DNA of 64,000 bases from Saururus chinensis (taxonomy: Eukaryota > Streptophyta > Magnoliopsida > Piperales > Saururaceae). The notes under the pieces are model-generated. The model was not told where the DNA came from and did no database searches. It saw only the letters and a list, made by a program, of their open reading frames with translations. The DNA lies in NCBI GenBank assembly GCA_035235625.1, contig CP141146.1, positions 25,910,501 through 25,974,500 of the forward strand, given 5' to 3'. This document shows positions 11,216-22,760 of this stretch, piece by piece. The number at the start of each line of letters is the position of its first letter. Position 1 is the stretch's first letter. A program made the translations under genes and the position numbers.

Positions 11216-13680
11216 GGATCCACATCCAACACACACATGACATGTGACTAGGGTATGCATTTAAAGAACATATGTATTATAATTGGCTACTTTTGATAAC
11301 AAAAATTATGTTAGAACTTCATGTATGTTTTTAGCCTAAAAAAATTGACATGTTGTAGTTGTAGTAAAGTCAGATTTGAAGTTGATTGACGTGAAAAGTA
11401 GGAACAAACATGTTCTTACCAATCAAGGTTGAAGACTAAGTGTGTTGAAAGTAAAAGAGATTAATTTTGCACATACTCACATATACAAATCACGTAGATT
11501 AGCCTAAAATGAGTCTAAGTGATTTTGTGAGTTTATGACCAAATTGGGGTAAAACAATCAAAACAATGTACAATCAATTGATCATTGCACAATATACTAA
11601 ACAACTCAATCAATTGCCACTTACATAAGGCCTTTTGTAAAATGAACCTAAGAATTTATCGATCAATTGCCAGATTAATAGATAGATCGCTAGTGGTGTC
11701 GTACCCTAATAAAATAATGAATGATTGATCACTGCTTGTTAAGGTTGCCTAGTTTAAGCCTTTCCGAAAGAAATTTATTCCTAATTAGAGTCAAACAATT
11801 AAACTAAATTAGTGTACTCTTTGAAGGCTAGGAAATCACGAAATGCTAGGGGTTTAAATACTTGTTGCATATGCTAAATGCAATCGAGATTTCATGCAGA
11901 AGTGGAGTAGTTAATTTTATTTTCTATTGATTTTAATTTTAATTTTGCTTTAGGACTAAAAAAATGTAGGTTTGAGGGTATTTCATACACATGAAATGTA
12001 GTCATTTTAATACCCTTATATTTGCTTTGCTAACCTTAGTTTACTATTATTATAGGATTGATTAAGGCATATTTGTGTTTGATACAATTTTTAAATTTGG
12101 TAATGAAAAATTATAACTTTGATATGTCTTGGAGTTATTGCAAGCTACTAATGATGATATAATTTTAGGGCTAGAGATTGTCAAGATGGACTTAATGAAA
12201 ACTTAATAATCATGACCATGAGTTAGAGATGAATGTTTATAGGACAAGCAATGGGCTTACCGGTGTGTCATGTACGTATTTCTCCTCAAGGTGATGGCCG
12301 GACTTTTGTATATGATGTCCATATGCAATAAGGAGAAAAATCAAATAAAGAATGAATGAAGATCATTAAATGAGGAAGGATTGTGGTAGAATTGACGTGA
12401 TGAGCTAATAATAGAAGATCATTAAATGAGGAAAGGACAAGTAAATGAGAAAAATCAAATAAAGAATGAATGAAGTGGAAAAAGTTATTCGCGTGGGTAC
12501 CATAGATGGGAGGAAGAGTTATTGATTGAGAAAATAAAGTGAAAAAAAAAAGCACCAAGCCAAGCCTACGCCCGAAGATAAATTTTGAAGACCAAATTAG
12601 CAAAGGACGAACCCACAAATGCCAATTCAGAAGCACTATTCCGGAAGACCAAATTTGGGAGAGAGAAGAATTTTGAAATGAGACAAGGAATCACTTATTT
12701 TTGAAAGGAGTCAGGTTAGACTTGCGTAGTAGTGGGCCACATTGTGGAAATTTTTAATTGGAAAATTGCTTAATTGAGAACCATTCTCAACGGACTAAAA
12801 GAAAGGACGTGAGGAACTTGAGAATGGAAAGTTGCAGATCTGAGGAAACCGAAAGCAGCAGTGGAGGATATATATACGCAGCCAATGGGAATTCACAAGG
12901 TGGTCCAACAGCTAGGCGGTGAGGTATATTGGTGAAGCAGCCACAAGACAAACTATAGAACTCCAGCAAGGGATGTGACGCACCAAGCTGAGAAGAAGAA
13001 AAACAGCAACCACGACATGGGAAGAGAATGAGAGAAGGAAGAAGAAGAGCAGCGGTAGCCGGTTGGTTTTGTTATCAACAACGGGCACGCAGCCAATGAC
13101 TTCTCCAAATCCAATTTTTTCCCCCATATTCCATGTGTTTAATGAAAGTTTCATTATTTTCACTTCTATGCGCTCTAGAGTGGGTAGGGTTGATTAATAG
13201 ATGAAATTGAACCCAAGAACGCTCGTGCTTGAGAGGAGTGCGTACACTCTGAGGTGTTTTTTGAATAAAAATTTTTTTATTTGAAATCTATACTCAAGAG
13301 AGGTAGGTCTTTCTAATTTGTTTTAGCCATATTAATCAAATATGTTCGAGAGGAGTATGTGCAATTTTTGATGCATGTGTTCGAGTGGAAAATGAGAGAT
13401 ACATTTTTTTAGACTTATAAATTCAAGTAAAGATATAATTAATTTGTTTAGTTTGGATTTGATGCCATCATACTCGTTTACATTGATTTTTCAACACACA
13501 AATAGCCATTTTAATTAATTGAAATCTGTTTATTTCCTTCAATTAGTTAAGTCATATTTTAGAATTAGTTGAATTAAATAAAACCTCGTCGGATAGACCT
13601 CGTTTAGCAGCTTTTCTACCTTTGATTTGTGAGCTTGCGAGTATACAATTTTATTTTACATAATAGTACATAAAACTCAA
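11216..13680. other. AT-rich unclassified sequence with a dispersed-repeat segment
   Basis: About 11280-11760 is related, by runs such as GTCAGATTTGAAGTTGA, to 60170-60620, and both contain clusters of GATC/ATCGAT-like words. A 29-bp phrase at 12333 recurs at 12449, and an 18-bp phrase at 12359 recurs at 12416. 13000-13650 resembles the terminal part of an Athila/Ogre-type LTR (a ...TAGACCTCG... region), without proof. There are no coding frames. Confidence 0.3.
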
Positions 13681-13689
13681 AGATTCCAT

Positions 13690-14104
13690 AACAATTCATC
13701 AAATACAAATCATGAAGAACTCGAAGGAAATAAAAACTGTGTAAATTTAGTAAACTTCAAGTTTAGGAAGCAATCTAACCTCGAAACACAAATTTCATTA
13801 AAACTCCTAGCGTTCGCTTCACTCTCAGACGACATCACTCTCAGACGACCACCGCCCTTTTCTCCGGCGGCAAGCCTCCTTCTTGGACTCATTTTCCTTC
13901 CCAAACCATTTCTACTCTTTAGATACTATGATAACTACCCTAGAATCTGAATTTGATCAATTGCCTCGCATTGTGGATTAAGTGCATGCATGGAATTACC
14001 ATTGGCGGCTTCATTGACACATCGATGGTCATTGATGACCCCCAAAACATATGAAATTAATAAAATATTATATAAAATTCTCATTAGAAAAATATGGTGT
14101 TACA
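13690..14104 (+). repeat. LTR-like repeat, copy A (right end)
   Basis: This is a diverged copy of 31950-32284. Shared landmarks in the same order are the AATCATGAA..GAAGGAAAT block, CTTCACTCT, GACTC.TTTT, TTGACACATC and a terminus GAAAAATATGG(G)TGTTA(C/T)A. After the end at 14104 comes AGTGGTAGTTGAGG, possibly a decayed Met-type PBS. This suggests the 3' edge of a 5' LTR on the plus strand. Confidence 0.5.
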
Positions 14105-14259
14105 AGTGGTAGTTGAGGAATTTTGTTTTAAATTTACTTTTTAATTCATGTTATTAATCTTGTTTTGCATGCTAGTGTGTGTCTGTCTTTCTTGCTTAAT
14201 CTTACTTATTTTTCCAAGAGGTGTGTTTATTTAAACTTGTTTGCTTAGGCCTGATTGAG

Positions 14260-15096
14260 TCATTATGTCAAGTTCTTATTCTTCTAGTGATAATGAAGAT
14301 TATGATGTTGGAAGTCTCTTTATATCGGCCATTGAATCGAATTAAAAATGTAAGAAGTTAAAGAAAATTGTCTAATTGAAAGTCAAATTGGTTGAGGACA
14401 AAGAAGAACTAGAGAAAGAGGTTCAAATTTTGAGAAGTGAACTTAATAAATAAATGAGAAGATCTAAATGTTTATTAGACAAATTTGTATCTACTAATGA
14501 AGAAGTTAATACCTTTAAATATTAGAAAAGTAATATTCTGAACAAGATAAATTCTTAGAGAATGAAGTTCATTAAATGGTAAGGAGAGAAAAGGCTTATT
14601 TGAATAAAATTGAAGATCTAGGAAATGAATATAAAAATTCTCAACAAAAATTGAAATCTCTCACTTTAGGGCAAGAAAAGTTGGAAAACATTTTGTACAT
14701 GGGACAAGATAATAGCGATAAATGAGAACTAGGGTTTAGAGAGTCACATTCTACTAGTTGTAAGGGTGTCACTAACCCATGCATATCAGGAAGGTTGTTC
14801 CAAAAGTTAACAGTGTCAAAACCTAAGAATCCTCCTAAGATTCAAAGTCCAAAGTCTAACTATAAGAATGAGCATCAAAAGAGTGACAATCATAAGTCCT
14901 TAATTAGACAAATTTAAGCAATGAAACACAACATAAATTGCCTTAGTCAATATGTCAGGATAAATTTTAAAAATAGGGAAAATTATTGTGCTTCATACTT
15001 GAATAATTTGCCTAAAAAGAGGAAATGGATCAATTCACAACTACGAAACTTTCAGAAAAAGGCAAATGGATTAGAATCCATACCTAAGAAGGTCAC
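14260..15096 (+). pseudogene. Copia-like gag spacer remnant with Ser-rich and coiled-coil parts
   Basis: The plus strand from about 14265 reads MSSSYSSSDNEDYDVGSLF, then a charged heptad-like coiled coil (KLVEDKEELEKEVQILRSEL). Later, with frame breaks, come KPKNPPKIQSPKS and LPKKRKWINSQLRNFQKK. The acidic serine patch followed by a coiled coil, then a basic spacer before the protease, is typical of the gag tail of some plant copia elements (SIRE-like); that assignment is tentative. The sequence stops at 15096 where a minus-strand LTR begins, before any protease motif. Confidence 0.5.
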
Positions 15097-15456
15097 TGTT
15101 GTATCCCGGTGGGGGATACAACAGCATGGCGGCTAGGAATGGGAAAGGGAGCGGCAAGATGGCCCAGAAAGGGGGGAGAGAGGGGCATGGCTGCCAAAAT
15201 GGAGGAAGAGGTAGGAAAGAAGGAGAGATTAAAGAAAAGGCTAATTCATTCATTAATTCACTGGTCAGATTAGGGCATAGCCCATAAACTTAAATAGAAA
15301 ATCCTAACGAGCCTACTAACAAAAGCCTAAAAGTCTATTAATAAAACTAATAATAAAAATAACAATCAACTCCCTAATAATTAAGAAATAACTAATAACC
15401 CTCTAAGTAACCCATGGCCTGTGTGCCTTAGGAGGGCCCATTTCTAGTACACAACA
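15097..15456 (-). repeat. 360-bp LTR, minus orientation
   Basis: On the minus strand it begins TGTTGTGTACT and ends GATACAACA. It is the same family as 23470-23830 (361 bp, plus strand): both are preceded by a matching internal segment (a GTGGGCCC..., GAGTTTT.GG.CACCT block and an A/G-rich tract). The likely 5-bp flank on the left is GTCAC (15092-15096); the far side of the duplication was not found. Confidence 0.75.
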
Positions 15457-16249
15457 TTCTACAATGCTTCACTTGCACATCCCCTCAACCTCAAGGTGGC
15501 CCAAAACTCAAAGCATCGGGCCCACTACAAATAGGCAATCCAAAACTGTGGATGAGACAAACAGAATGATGCAAGGTGTTGTGCCCACTACTCAAAACCA
15601 GATGTGAAGAAACTAGCAAAAACATTCAAGAAGTATAGTTGGTAGACGCTGGCCAAGAAGAAGGGAACCTTGTGAGATGGGGAACACCATAGACATAGAA
15701 TTTGTGGGTAGGCTATCTTAGCTATCATAGGGATGACCGAAGATGATGGAGGTAGTAGAGCAATTGATAAGGCATGTCTTTTTGGTTGTGGGACAACAAT
15801 TGATTGTCTGTTAAGGTCCCCAACAAGCCGCGCTTCGCCAGAGAATAATAGGGTATCCAGAGATATCAGATGAGGACATCAAACATCATCAACAATATGA
15901 TCAAACAAGTGGCACTGACAACAATAAGAATAGGCAGCAGCAGCACCGAGGTAGGCCGAATCGATGGTGAGATAGGCAGTGAAGTCGCTGCCTATAGTAG
16001 GCATAGCGGATGATGGTAGGACCTAGTAGCAAAGGAAAGCTGCTCAAGTGCTCCAAATGAATGGTAGGATAGATGGATCAACTTGGCAGCTAGAGGCCGG
16101 CAGCTAGGAGAACTGCAATTGGAAATGGAATCCTTAGGACACACATTGTATCCAATTATGAGCAGAATGATACTAGCTAATGAAATGTGAGCTAATAACA
16201 CATGGATTCAAGCCTGTCAAAGGGCTCACAACCCATCTCCGGCCTAGGA
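15457..16249 (-). mobile_element. 3' internal segment of the 360-bp-LTR element
   Basis: The reverse complement of 15457-15850 is collinear with 23100-23469: CTTGTTGG.GACCT, a CATCATTCTGT.TGTCTCATCCAC run, then GTGGGCCC and the purine tract before the LTR. No polyprotein frame is seen in either copy, so the family may be non-autonomous. The segment further right (about 15860-16249) has no match that I could find in the window. Confidence 0.6.
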
Positions 16250-16490
16250 TGTTACATACCTGCAAGATGTTGGTTTGTGGCTCCTAGACATGGGTAGCGA
16301 CTGTTATTGAACTTTGTTTTTGTAATAAAACATCAAGTGACCCAACTGTCTCACTAACACTATTTTTGGCTTTTAAAACTGTCTATTAATGGGCTTGAGT
16401 CTAAATACCCATTAGGCTGTGTTTTAAGTGGGAAATCTGAACTATTGGATGACTTATGGATACACGGTCAAGATTCTATGGTTCTTAACA

Positions 16491-18562
16491 ATGGTATCCT
16501 GGTTTATTTATAAATACACCATTAGCCATCCTAATTCGGTGCCTTAAAGCGAGATTACTCTAAGTCAAGTTCTAAACCAGAAAAACATTGTGATTCTAAA
16601 AAGGAATCGTTGAAGGTTCTAATGGCTTCAAGTGTGCTTAAACCTTGTATTCAGTTCTATCAATTGGTAATAGGGCATGTTTATTTATTGCACCGATCAA
16701 AAAATTTTGGCTGATAGAAAATTAAATTTTTTTTACTATCGTTGCAATTTTTGTTTGTTGTCATTGCAACTAGGAGGCTGCCGGACAGCCGCCTGACTGC
16801 TAGCCGGAGAAGACTTGCCGGCCAGAGCCGCCGCCTCTAGGCATTGGGCTCTTGCCGGAGCCACCGCTGTGCCAGCCCTCTAGATTCATTCGCACAGTCC
16901 GGCGACTATTAAAAATCTTATTTTTTGCTGGCGCGGCTTTGGTTTTTCCAGCCACTGTCGGCCTCCGGCCACTATGGACCTCCGGCCGTCACCCCCTTTC
17001 TCTGATTCTGCCTAGCGCTAGCTAGTTCCGCCTCCTCACCGTGTTTGGGCACTGCCGCTGTACACAGCCGCAATTTCTATTACGTGTTTTCCAGTTGCTT
17101 TTACTGTCTCGATTTAGATTCACCGCCGCCAGACTTTCATGCTTGAAATCAAGGTCGGATCTTGAAACACTGCCATTGGGTGGAACATTTTCCGGCCTCC
17201 TGGGTTGCCGGCGGGGACGTGCACAGTCGCTGGGAGCTTTATCCCTCACTGTGTGTTTTGCAGTATAGCCCTTTCAGGCCACTGCTGCTCATTTTTCCAC
17301 TGGAACTATGATCGCCACTGTCAGGCACGTGTTTTTCAGTTTTGGACACCAGCAGTCATTGTTGGATGACGGCCCATTTTCGTCGGCGGTGAATTCTGAC
17401 CTCTCGCCATGGTGAGAGGTAGAAGACGACCTGCGTTGGCAGGTCTTCTTAGACCCAACCGCGTGGGTCGGCCCTAACCCGCACAGTTGACCTGCGGCTT
17501 GCGCGGGTCTGTTAACTGACCCACGCCATTTGCAGGTCAGATTCTGACCCGGCCCAAGACCCGGTTTGGTCCATTCCAGGTCAATAAAAAAATTCAGAAA
17601 ATTTTTTTATTTCCTTTCTTGGAATTATTGGTATTATTTCATATACAGTTGTGATTGCATGTATGCTATGGATATGTTTTTTTTTTAATTATCATGATTA
17701 AGGCTTTATAAATGTTATGGGCTGGCCAAGGGATTATATTGCAATCGTATGTTTTATCAAAAAAAAATTTTAATTGTTGAGCACACCACTTACGTAATTC
17801 TAAGAGAGAGTGTACGCTATACTTATTGTAAGCGACACCATAATTCAAGGACCATGTCTAGAGGCAGATGCAATCATGAAGAGTTAATGTATATTCTTTC
17901 TATTTTAGGGGCTTAAAGCTTCCAATTTGTACAATTTTTTTAAAATGACTTTGGACTATATTTTTTTAATTATGGTGTGTGGTGATGGAACCCCTCGCCA
18001 ATTTTGAATATGGATATTTTTATGATTGTTTGATAATTAATTACAGGCATTTTGTTATTTGAAAAGGTGAATAGCACAAATTCAGTTCCCACATCCGTTG
18101 AGATGATTTAGGAATGGCCAAGCATCCTAAGTTATTTGTCAATATGTAAATCATATAGAATGCTACCATGGGCTGCATTGATTCACTTACATAAAAATAT
18201 TGTGTTGTCATTAAATTTTGATTATGTGACAAAGATTGTCATCCTGCCCCAAAATGAGGTGGTAGTTAGCATTACATAATTTGGATAGGGTGGAGGGTTA
18301 TATATTTTAACATGGGTGAATCCCTATGCCCAAAGGTATGGGATTTTCCTGTAATGTTTTATGTATAACCCATTAGCCTTATCATGAGACAAAATGAACA
18401 TTTGTTTATATACGGCTTAGTAAATTTGATGCAGATTGCAACCTTTGCCCAAAGGGAGGTTTACAATTTTACTACATGATTTTAGCATTGGCTATTTCAT
18501 ACTTATGTTATTGTTTCTTGCCCTCTTTAATGTTTGCATGTATTTATTATTTTATTGCAGCT
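16491..18562 (+). other. Copia leader with a GC-rich block
   Basis: 16491-16690 is closely similar to 23831-24010, including an ATG context (ATGGCT.CAGG/AGTGTG/ATGCCTAAACC...). 16760-17570 is strongly GC-rich with many CCGGC and CCGCC words, ending in a run rich in GACCC / GGGTC. 17580-18560 is AT-rich. The gag frame begins after a good acceptor-like TTTATTGCAG at 18553-18562, so part of this region could be an intron or a long untranslated leader. I see no gene here. Confidence 0.4.
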
Positions 18563-19104
18563 TATCCGTCTTTTATTTCTAACCCTAATCAGCACCTTCC
18601 ATTATTATCTGGGGACAATTTTACGGATTGGAAGGAAAATATTCTTTCACTGTTAGGGCGCATCGACTTGGATTTGGCATTTTGTATGAATGTACCCACC
18701 ACTCCTACGAAAAAAAGTACGCCAAGTGAGGTAGCATCTTTTGAAAAGTGGGAGTGGTCTAACTGCTTAAGCATGATGCTCATGAGGTCTCACATAAATA
18801 AAAATATTAGGGGATCCATCCCAGAATGCGCTACAATCCAAGAACTTTTGAAAGCAATTGAAGCTTAAATCAAGAGTTCTGATAAAACCTTGACCAATAC
18901 CTTAATGTCCAAGTTGCCATCCATGAGGCTAACAAATGACAAAGGGGTGAGAGAGCATATCATGCAGATGCGTGATATTGCCAATCAGTTAAACAACATG
19001 AAAATAAAGATTGATGACACTTTTTTGGTCTACTTTATTCTGAACTCCCTTCCTATACAATATGGGTCATTTAAGATCTCTCATAACATACATAATACTC
19101 AATA
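18563..19104 (+). pseudogene. Copia gag (UBN2-like)
   Basis: The motif chain is LPLLSGDNFTDWKENILSLL, LDLAF, ASFEKWEWSNCLSMMLMRSHI, then a stop at 18866-18868 and continuation with TLTNTLMSKLPSMRL, HIMQMRDIANQLNNM and VYFILNSLPIQYGSFK. This is the order of the retrotransposon gag domain in plant copia elements, where W-K near the start and the Y-x-x-F at the end are conserved. It is broken by a stop and a frame change around 18870-18890. Confidence 0.85.
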
Positions 19105-19279
19105 GTCAGTTAATGACCTTCTGAGTATGTGTGTACAGGAAGAGGGAGACTTAAGGAAGAGAAGTTAGAGAGTGCTCATCTAGTTTCTCATAAAGGACAA
19201 AAGAAAGGTAATCATGGTGCTCCAAAGAAGGAAGCTGGTAAAGGTGTGCAAATGAAGTCTACTGGTATCACCAATGAAA

Positions 19280-20396
19280 CTAAATATTTTTTCTGCAAGA
19301 AGAAATGACACATGAAGAAAGATTGCCCTAAGTATCAGAAGTGGCTTGCTAAGAAAAGAGGTAATTTCATGTCTTTAGTGTGTTATGAATCTAATTATGT
19401 TGATTCTCATCATAATAACATATCGTGGATTGACTCTGGTTCTACAATCCATGTTTCTACTGTCATGCAGGGGTTTCTCAGTTTGAGGAAACCAAATGAT
19501 GGGGAGCACAACATCTATTTTAGAAATAAGATGTGTTTGAAGGTTGAAGGTGTGGGGACATATAAACTTGTTCTCCATATAGTATACACCTAAGATTTAG
19601 AGACAGCTTTATATATTCCAAGTTTTCTATAAACGTAGTTTCTGTATGAAGACTAGTGCCTTATTGCTTTAATTTTTAGTTTATGAATTCCTCATTTCTG
19701 ATTATTAAAGATTTAGTCACCATTGGTTCTGGTTTTTTTAATGATGGACTATATTGTCTCTATTTGAATGTTTCATTTGCACAATCTATGATGTCTATGC
19801 AAGGAAGTGTTATTAAAAAGAAATCCTCTAAGTTATGGCACAGGCGGTTGGGCCAAACTGCTTAAAACGATTAGTAAGAGAAGGAGTTTTAAAAACTCTT
19901 AACTTTACTAATCTTGAGACATGTATAGACTACATAAAGGGAAAGGAGACTAACAAGTCTTCTAAGGGTGTTAAGAGGCATGATGAGAAATTAGGCACCA
20001 TACACACTGATATTTGTGGACCATTTAGTACTCCCTATCTAAATGGTCAAAGGTATTTCATTACCTTTATAGATGATCATACACAATACATGTATCTTTA
20101 TCTCTTAAATGAAATGTCTGAAGCATTTGATGCTTTCAAGACTTATAAGGTAAAGGTAGAGAAACAATCTAGATTGAGTATCAAAATTGTTAAATTAGAC
20201 AGAGGAGGGGAATATTATGGCAGGTACACAATGAGTGGACAAAAACCTGGATTATTTAAGCAGTTCCTGAAGGAACATGGTATTATTACACAACACACAG
20301 TACCAGGCATACCACAACAAAATGGTGTTGCTGAAAGGAGGAACCACACTTTGATGGATATGGTGCGGAGTATGATTCATAATGTAATGCCTGAGA
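19280..20396 (+). pseudogene. Copia zinc knuckle, protease and integrase core (truncated)
   Basis: The knuckle near 19284-19326 has lost its first Cys (Y-F-F-C) and carries a TGA in place of the usual Gly before H-M-K-K-D-C. Protease: SWIDSGSTIHVS, with DSGST at 19432-19446. The pre-integrase LWHRRLGQ is at about 19833. The integrase zinc motif is damaged (CIDYIKGK, second Cys replaced by Tyr). The catalytic triad positions are present: D in IHTDICGPF, D in LDRGGEYYG, and E in NGVAERRNHTL. Similarity stops at MDMVRSM, about 20380-20396, inside the integrase. Frameshifts occur around 19593, 19640 and 19850. Confidence 0.88.
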
Positions 20397-20975
20397 TTTT
20401 TCATACATTTTCCTTAAAATTCATGAAAATTTTTTTTGCTTTATTACGTTTATAAATCGGAGGGAAAATGACGAAATCAAAACCTGTGAAAACAGTTTAT
20501 AATTTAAAATATCACACATCAATTTTCCATCCAAATTTTTCATCAATCGATTAAACATCGTACGACCAAAGCAAATATCCTTAGGCGCTACTCAAAAAAC
20601 AAACGTACGACTAAATTACCATGATCATGGATTTTTAAATACAAATAACTCCCAGGCATGCCCGAGTACAAGTCCCATAAACAGTCCACTGTCTGATCCA
20701 AACTAAAAGTTCAAAAGATATAAACACATAAACCTCATCTCACCCAATACATTAGATCATGGCACAATTGATACTTGTAGTGAATCAACTATACCTGAGT
20801 CAAAGGCGAAACAATCCATCCCCAAAACAAGCATCCATCTCCCGGAGCTCTCCAACCCATACCTGCAAAAGCCTCCCAAACAATGGGGCTAAAAAGTAGG
20901 GTAATGAGTATTTTCATACTCAATAGGAAAATACCCAGTAGGGAAATCCCAAACAGTGAACTCAATAAGTTCATA
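20397..20975. other. Unclassified, LTR-like segment
   Basis: It abuts the broken integrase on the left and an Athila-type LTR piece on the right. It contains phrases such as CATACTCAATAGGAAAATAC that are common in long gypsy LTRs. There is no coding frame and no partner copy in the window. Confidence 0.3.
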
Positions 20976-21539
20976 ATTTTAATGGAAGAGCTTTTCATGT
21001 TTATTCAAATATATGTTGATTTATTGTCTTATAGATGATAGATTGATGTGGTTTTGATATTTGCAACAATTCTAATTTCTGTGATTTAGATGAGATGGTC
21101 ATGCAATAGTTTTAATGTTCAGATAATTAATGACTTGGATGAGTTATACTAAGATTAGACGGGTCATGCCTATAGCTAGTTTAGTGTAGATGACTCGTGC
21201 TATTGTCGAAGATAGTTCATGCCATAGAAGTTAATTAATGATTCTTTCTGAAGTAATTCAAGCTTGTAGCTGAGAATACTTGTTCATATTCACACTAGAT
21301 TTAGATTAGAAGCTAAGAAATTGTTATGGTTCTATAGTGGATTCGATTTCCTAAGTAAATTCCATCATATTAATCTCTTACCTTTAAACTAGTTGATTTC
21401 TTTTCTTTTTCTTAATTAAAGTTTAAGTTGTTTTCGATTTAGTAATAATTCATCCATCCCTGAGGTTCAACAACCCTTAAATACTCATCCTATTACAAGT
21501 ACCTTGTACACTTCCAAAGGGTTTAATTATAAACGATCA
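20976..21539 (+). repeat. 5'-truncated Athila-type LTR fragment
   Basis: It is collinear and highly similar to 51966-52552, the right 40% of the complete LTR at 51117-52552, down to the shared terminus AAACGATCA. One internal deletion of about 30 bp lies near 21440. The start at 20976 is abrupt, so 5' sequence has been lost. No PBS follows at 21540, so this is the end of a 3' or solo LTR. Confidence 0.88.
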
Positions 21540-21955
21540 ACAAGTGCTCTACCCAAGAGAACTTCCACGATGAGGCTTGTCATCATGGCATAGAAGTCCA
21601 TCGCCCATACGGAGCCACGTATGCAAGGATGGCACTGGCTGCATGCGCCGGATCTGCACCACTGAGGAGCTTCGTCCACTTGACGTTCCCACGGGGCCCA
21701 TCCCCTCCAGGAACTGGTGCCTACCAGTGCTGATGGCCTGCCCCAACGCCTCCTGCCGCCACTAGCTCGGGCGCCGGTCGTCCTCCACCACGGTTTGAGT
21801 TCCCCTTGGCCAATTCACGGTACAACCGAAGCTTGGCCTCAAGCCATAGCCTTTCTTTTTGCAAAGAGGATCTGCGGCCATGCTGTGGGGAGCATGCCAG
21901 ACACCACCGATCCCTCTCCTTGGCTGAGGCCTGAGCTCAGAGGTCCGAGTGAAGC

Positions 21956-22263
21956 ATGCACATCTTATTTGTGCAGATCTAGGCAAATCTGCAGTCCAAC
22001 AACATGCTCCGACAGTCGGGAGCGTTGCTGCAAGCGCAGCAGCAGTCGACCGTTGGCAAGGACATCTCGTCCACCGCCAAGTCAGCCTATAAGGAGGTCA
22101 TCGCCTCTCGGGGCTTGGCCATCTGCAAGGAGCTCACTTTCGACCTCATCCGCTCCACCCGCCTCCCTGTCGATCTCTGGGAGACTATCTGCACCAGCGT
22201 CCGCGCTGACTTTGACTTCCCCGCCCCGACATCACCGCCATTGTCATCTCCATTCTCTCCACC
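21956..22263 (+). pseudogene. TPLATE: TPLATE gene fragment (5' end of the coding region)
   Basis: From the ATG at 21956 the translation follows the N-terminus of TPLATE, the large subunit of the plant TPLATE/TSET endocytic adaptor complex: M-H-I-L-F-V-Q-I, stop (TAG), ANLQSNNMLRQSGALLQA, then KDISSTAKSAYKEV, ELTFDLIRSTRLPVDLWETI and SVRADFDFP. After a small frameshift near 22226, ITAIVISILSTF matches the next helix. Only about the first 105 residues are represented. The GC-rich 400 bp upstream may be the captured 5' untranslated part; I cannot verify that. The TAG at codon 9, the frameshift and the loss of the remaining roughly 1000 residues make it a pseudogene. The name rests on recall of the family; a protein search would settle it. 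Confidence 0.75.
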
Positions 22264-22339
22264 TTCCACCAGAAACGCCAGCCACCAAGACCCCGGTCGC
22301 CTTATTCTCCTCCGCCCGATCAACTCCTTGTTTCACTGT

Positions 22340-22760
22340 CGAAAATAGGGGAGGCAATCTTTTAGCACTCAGGGTCTCAGACACATCCACTGCGGCTACC
22401 TCTCGGTGGCCCATCATCCTCTAGTGGCCACCCATCCAGCCACCTTCGCCATTGCAAGCTATGGCCGCCGAAATCTTCCTGCCTTCCGGTGAAACATTCT
22501 ACTGCACGATTTTCGCCAAATGTTTCTGGTCGGACTACGGGGCCATCATCAGTGCCCCAAATCTCGGCTCCACCTATAGCAAATTGGACTCTTGGGTAGA
22601 AAATCTCGGCTCCACCTATAGCGGATTGGACTCTTGGGCAGAAAATGTTGGTTGTGAGATACATGCGGTTCCAGCTTGCTCCGAAATTTGCTCCGGCCAT
22701 AATCTTCCTCCCGACCACCGCAAAAAGCACATTTTTGGAAATATGGATATGTAGTGTACC
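22340..22760 (-). repeat. Element leader block, inverted relative to 24480-24770
   Basis: The reverse complement of about 22430-22720 is collinear with 24480-24770: CATG.ATCTCACA, CCAAGAGTCCAATCC / CCAACACTCCAATCC, AGCCGAGATTTGGG, GGTGAAAATCG/GGCGAAAATCG, and GAAGGTTTCAC/GAATGTTTCAC. This kind of GC-rich, GCCGGA-containing sequence is common in retroelement leaders. The segment contains an exact-length 42-bp duplication (see 22561-22644). Confidence 0.6.
22561..22644. repeat. 42-bp tandem duplication
   Basis: Two head-to-tail 42-bp units (22561-22602 and 22603-22644), each beginning ATCTCGGCTCCACCTATAGC, with three or so differences. The related block at 24480-24770 has a single unit. Confidence 0.85.

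Larger units (their letters stand above)
16250..20396 (+). mobile_element. Ty1/copia element, truncated in the integrase
   Basis: The proposed LTR is 16250-16490 (TGTTACATACC ... TTCTTAACA). It is followed by ATGGTATCCTGG, whose first eight bases fit the Met-tRNA PBS. A leader, gag, protease and integrase core follow on the plus strand, and similarity ends at about 20396. RT, RNase H and the 3' LTR are missing. Protein motifs make it a copia element. The left LTR border is only TG..CA guesswork because there is no second LTR to compare. Confidence 0.75.

Noticed and set aside
12286-13163. Minus-strand frames of 60-116 codons as small genes
   Set aside because: Low-complexity Leu/Phe/Ser-rich products with no neighbours, no splice logic and no family match.
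22004-22424. The second long open frame (21717-22424) as a real protein
   Set aside because: It overlaps the TPLATE fragment in another frame. Its Ser/Pro/Arg-rich composition is the shadow of GC-rich coding DNA.
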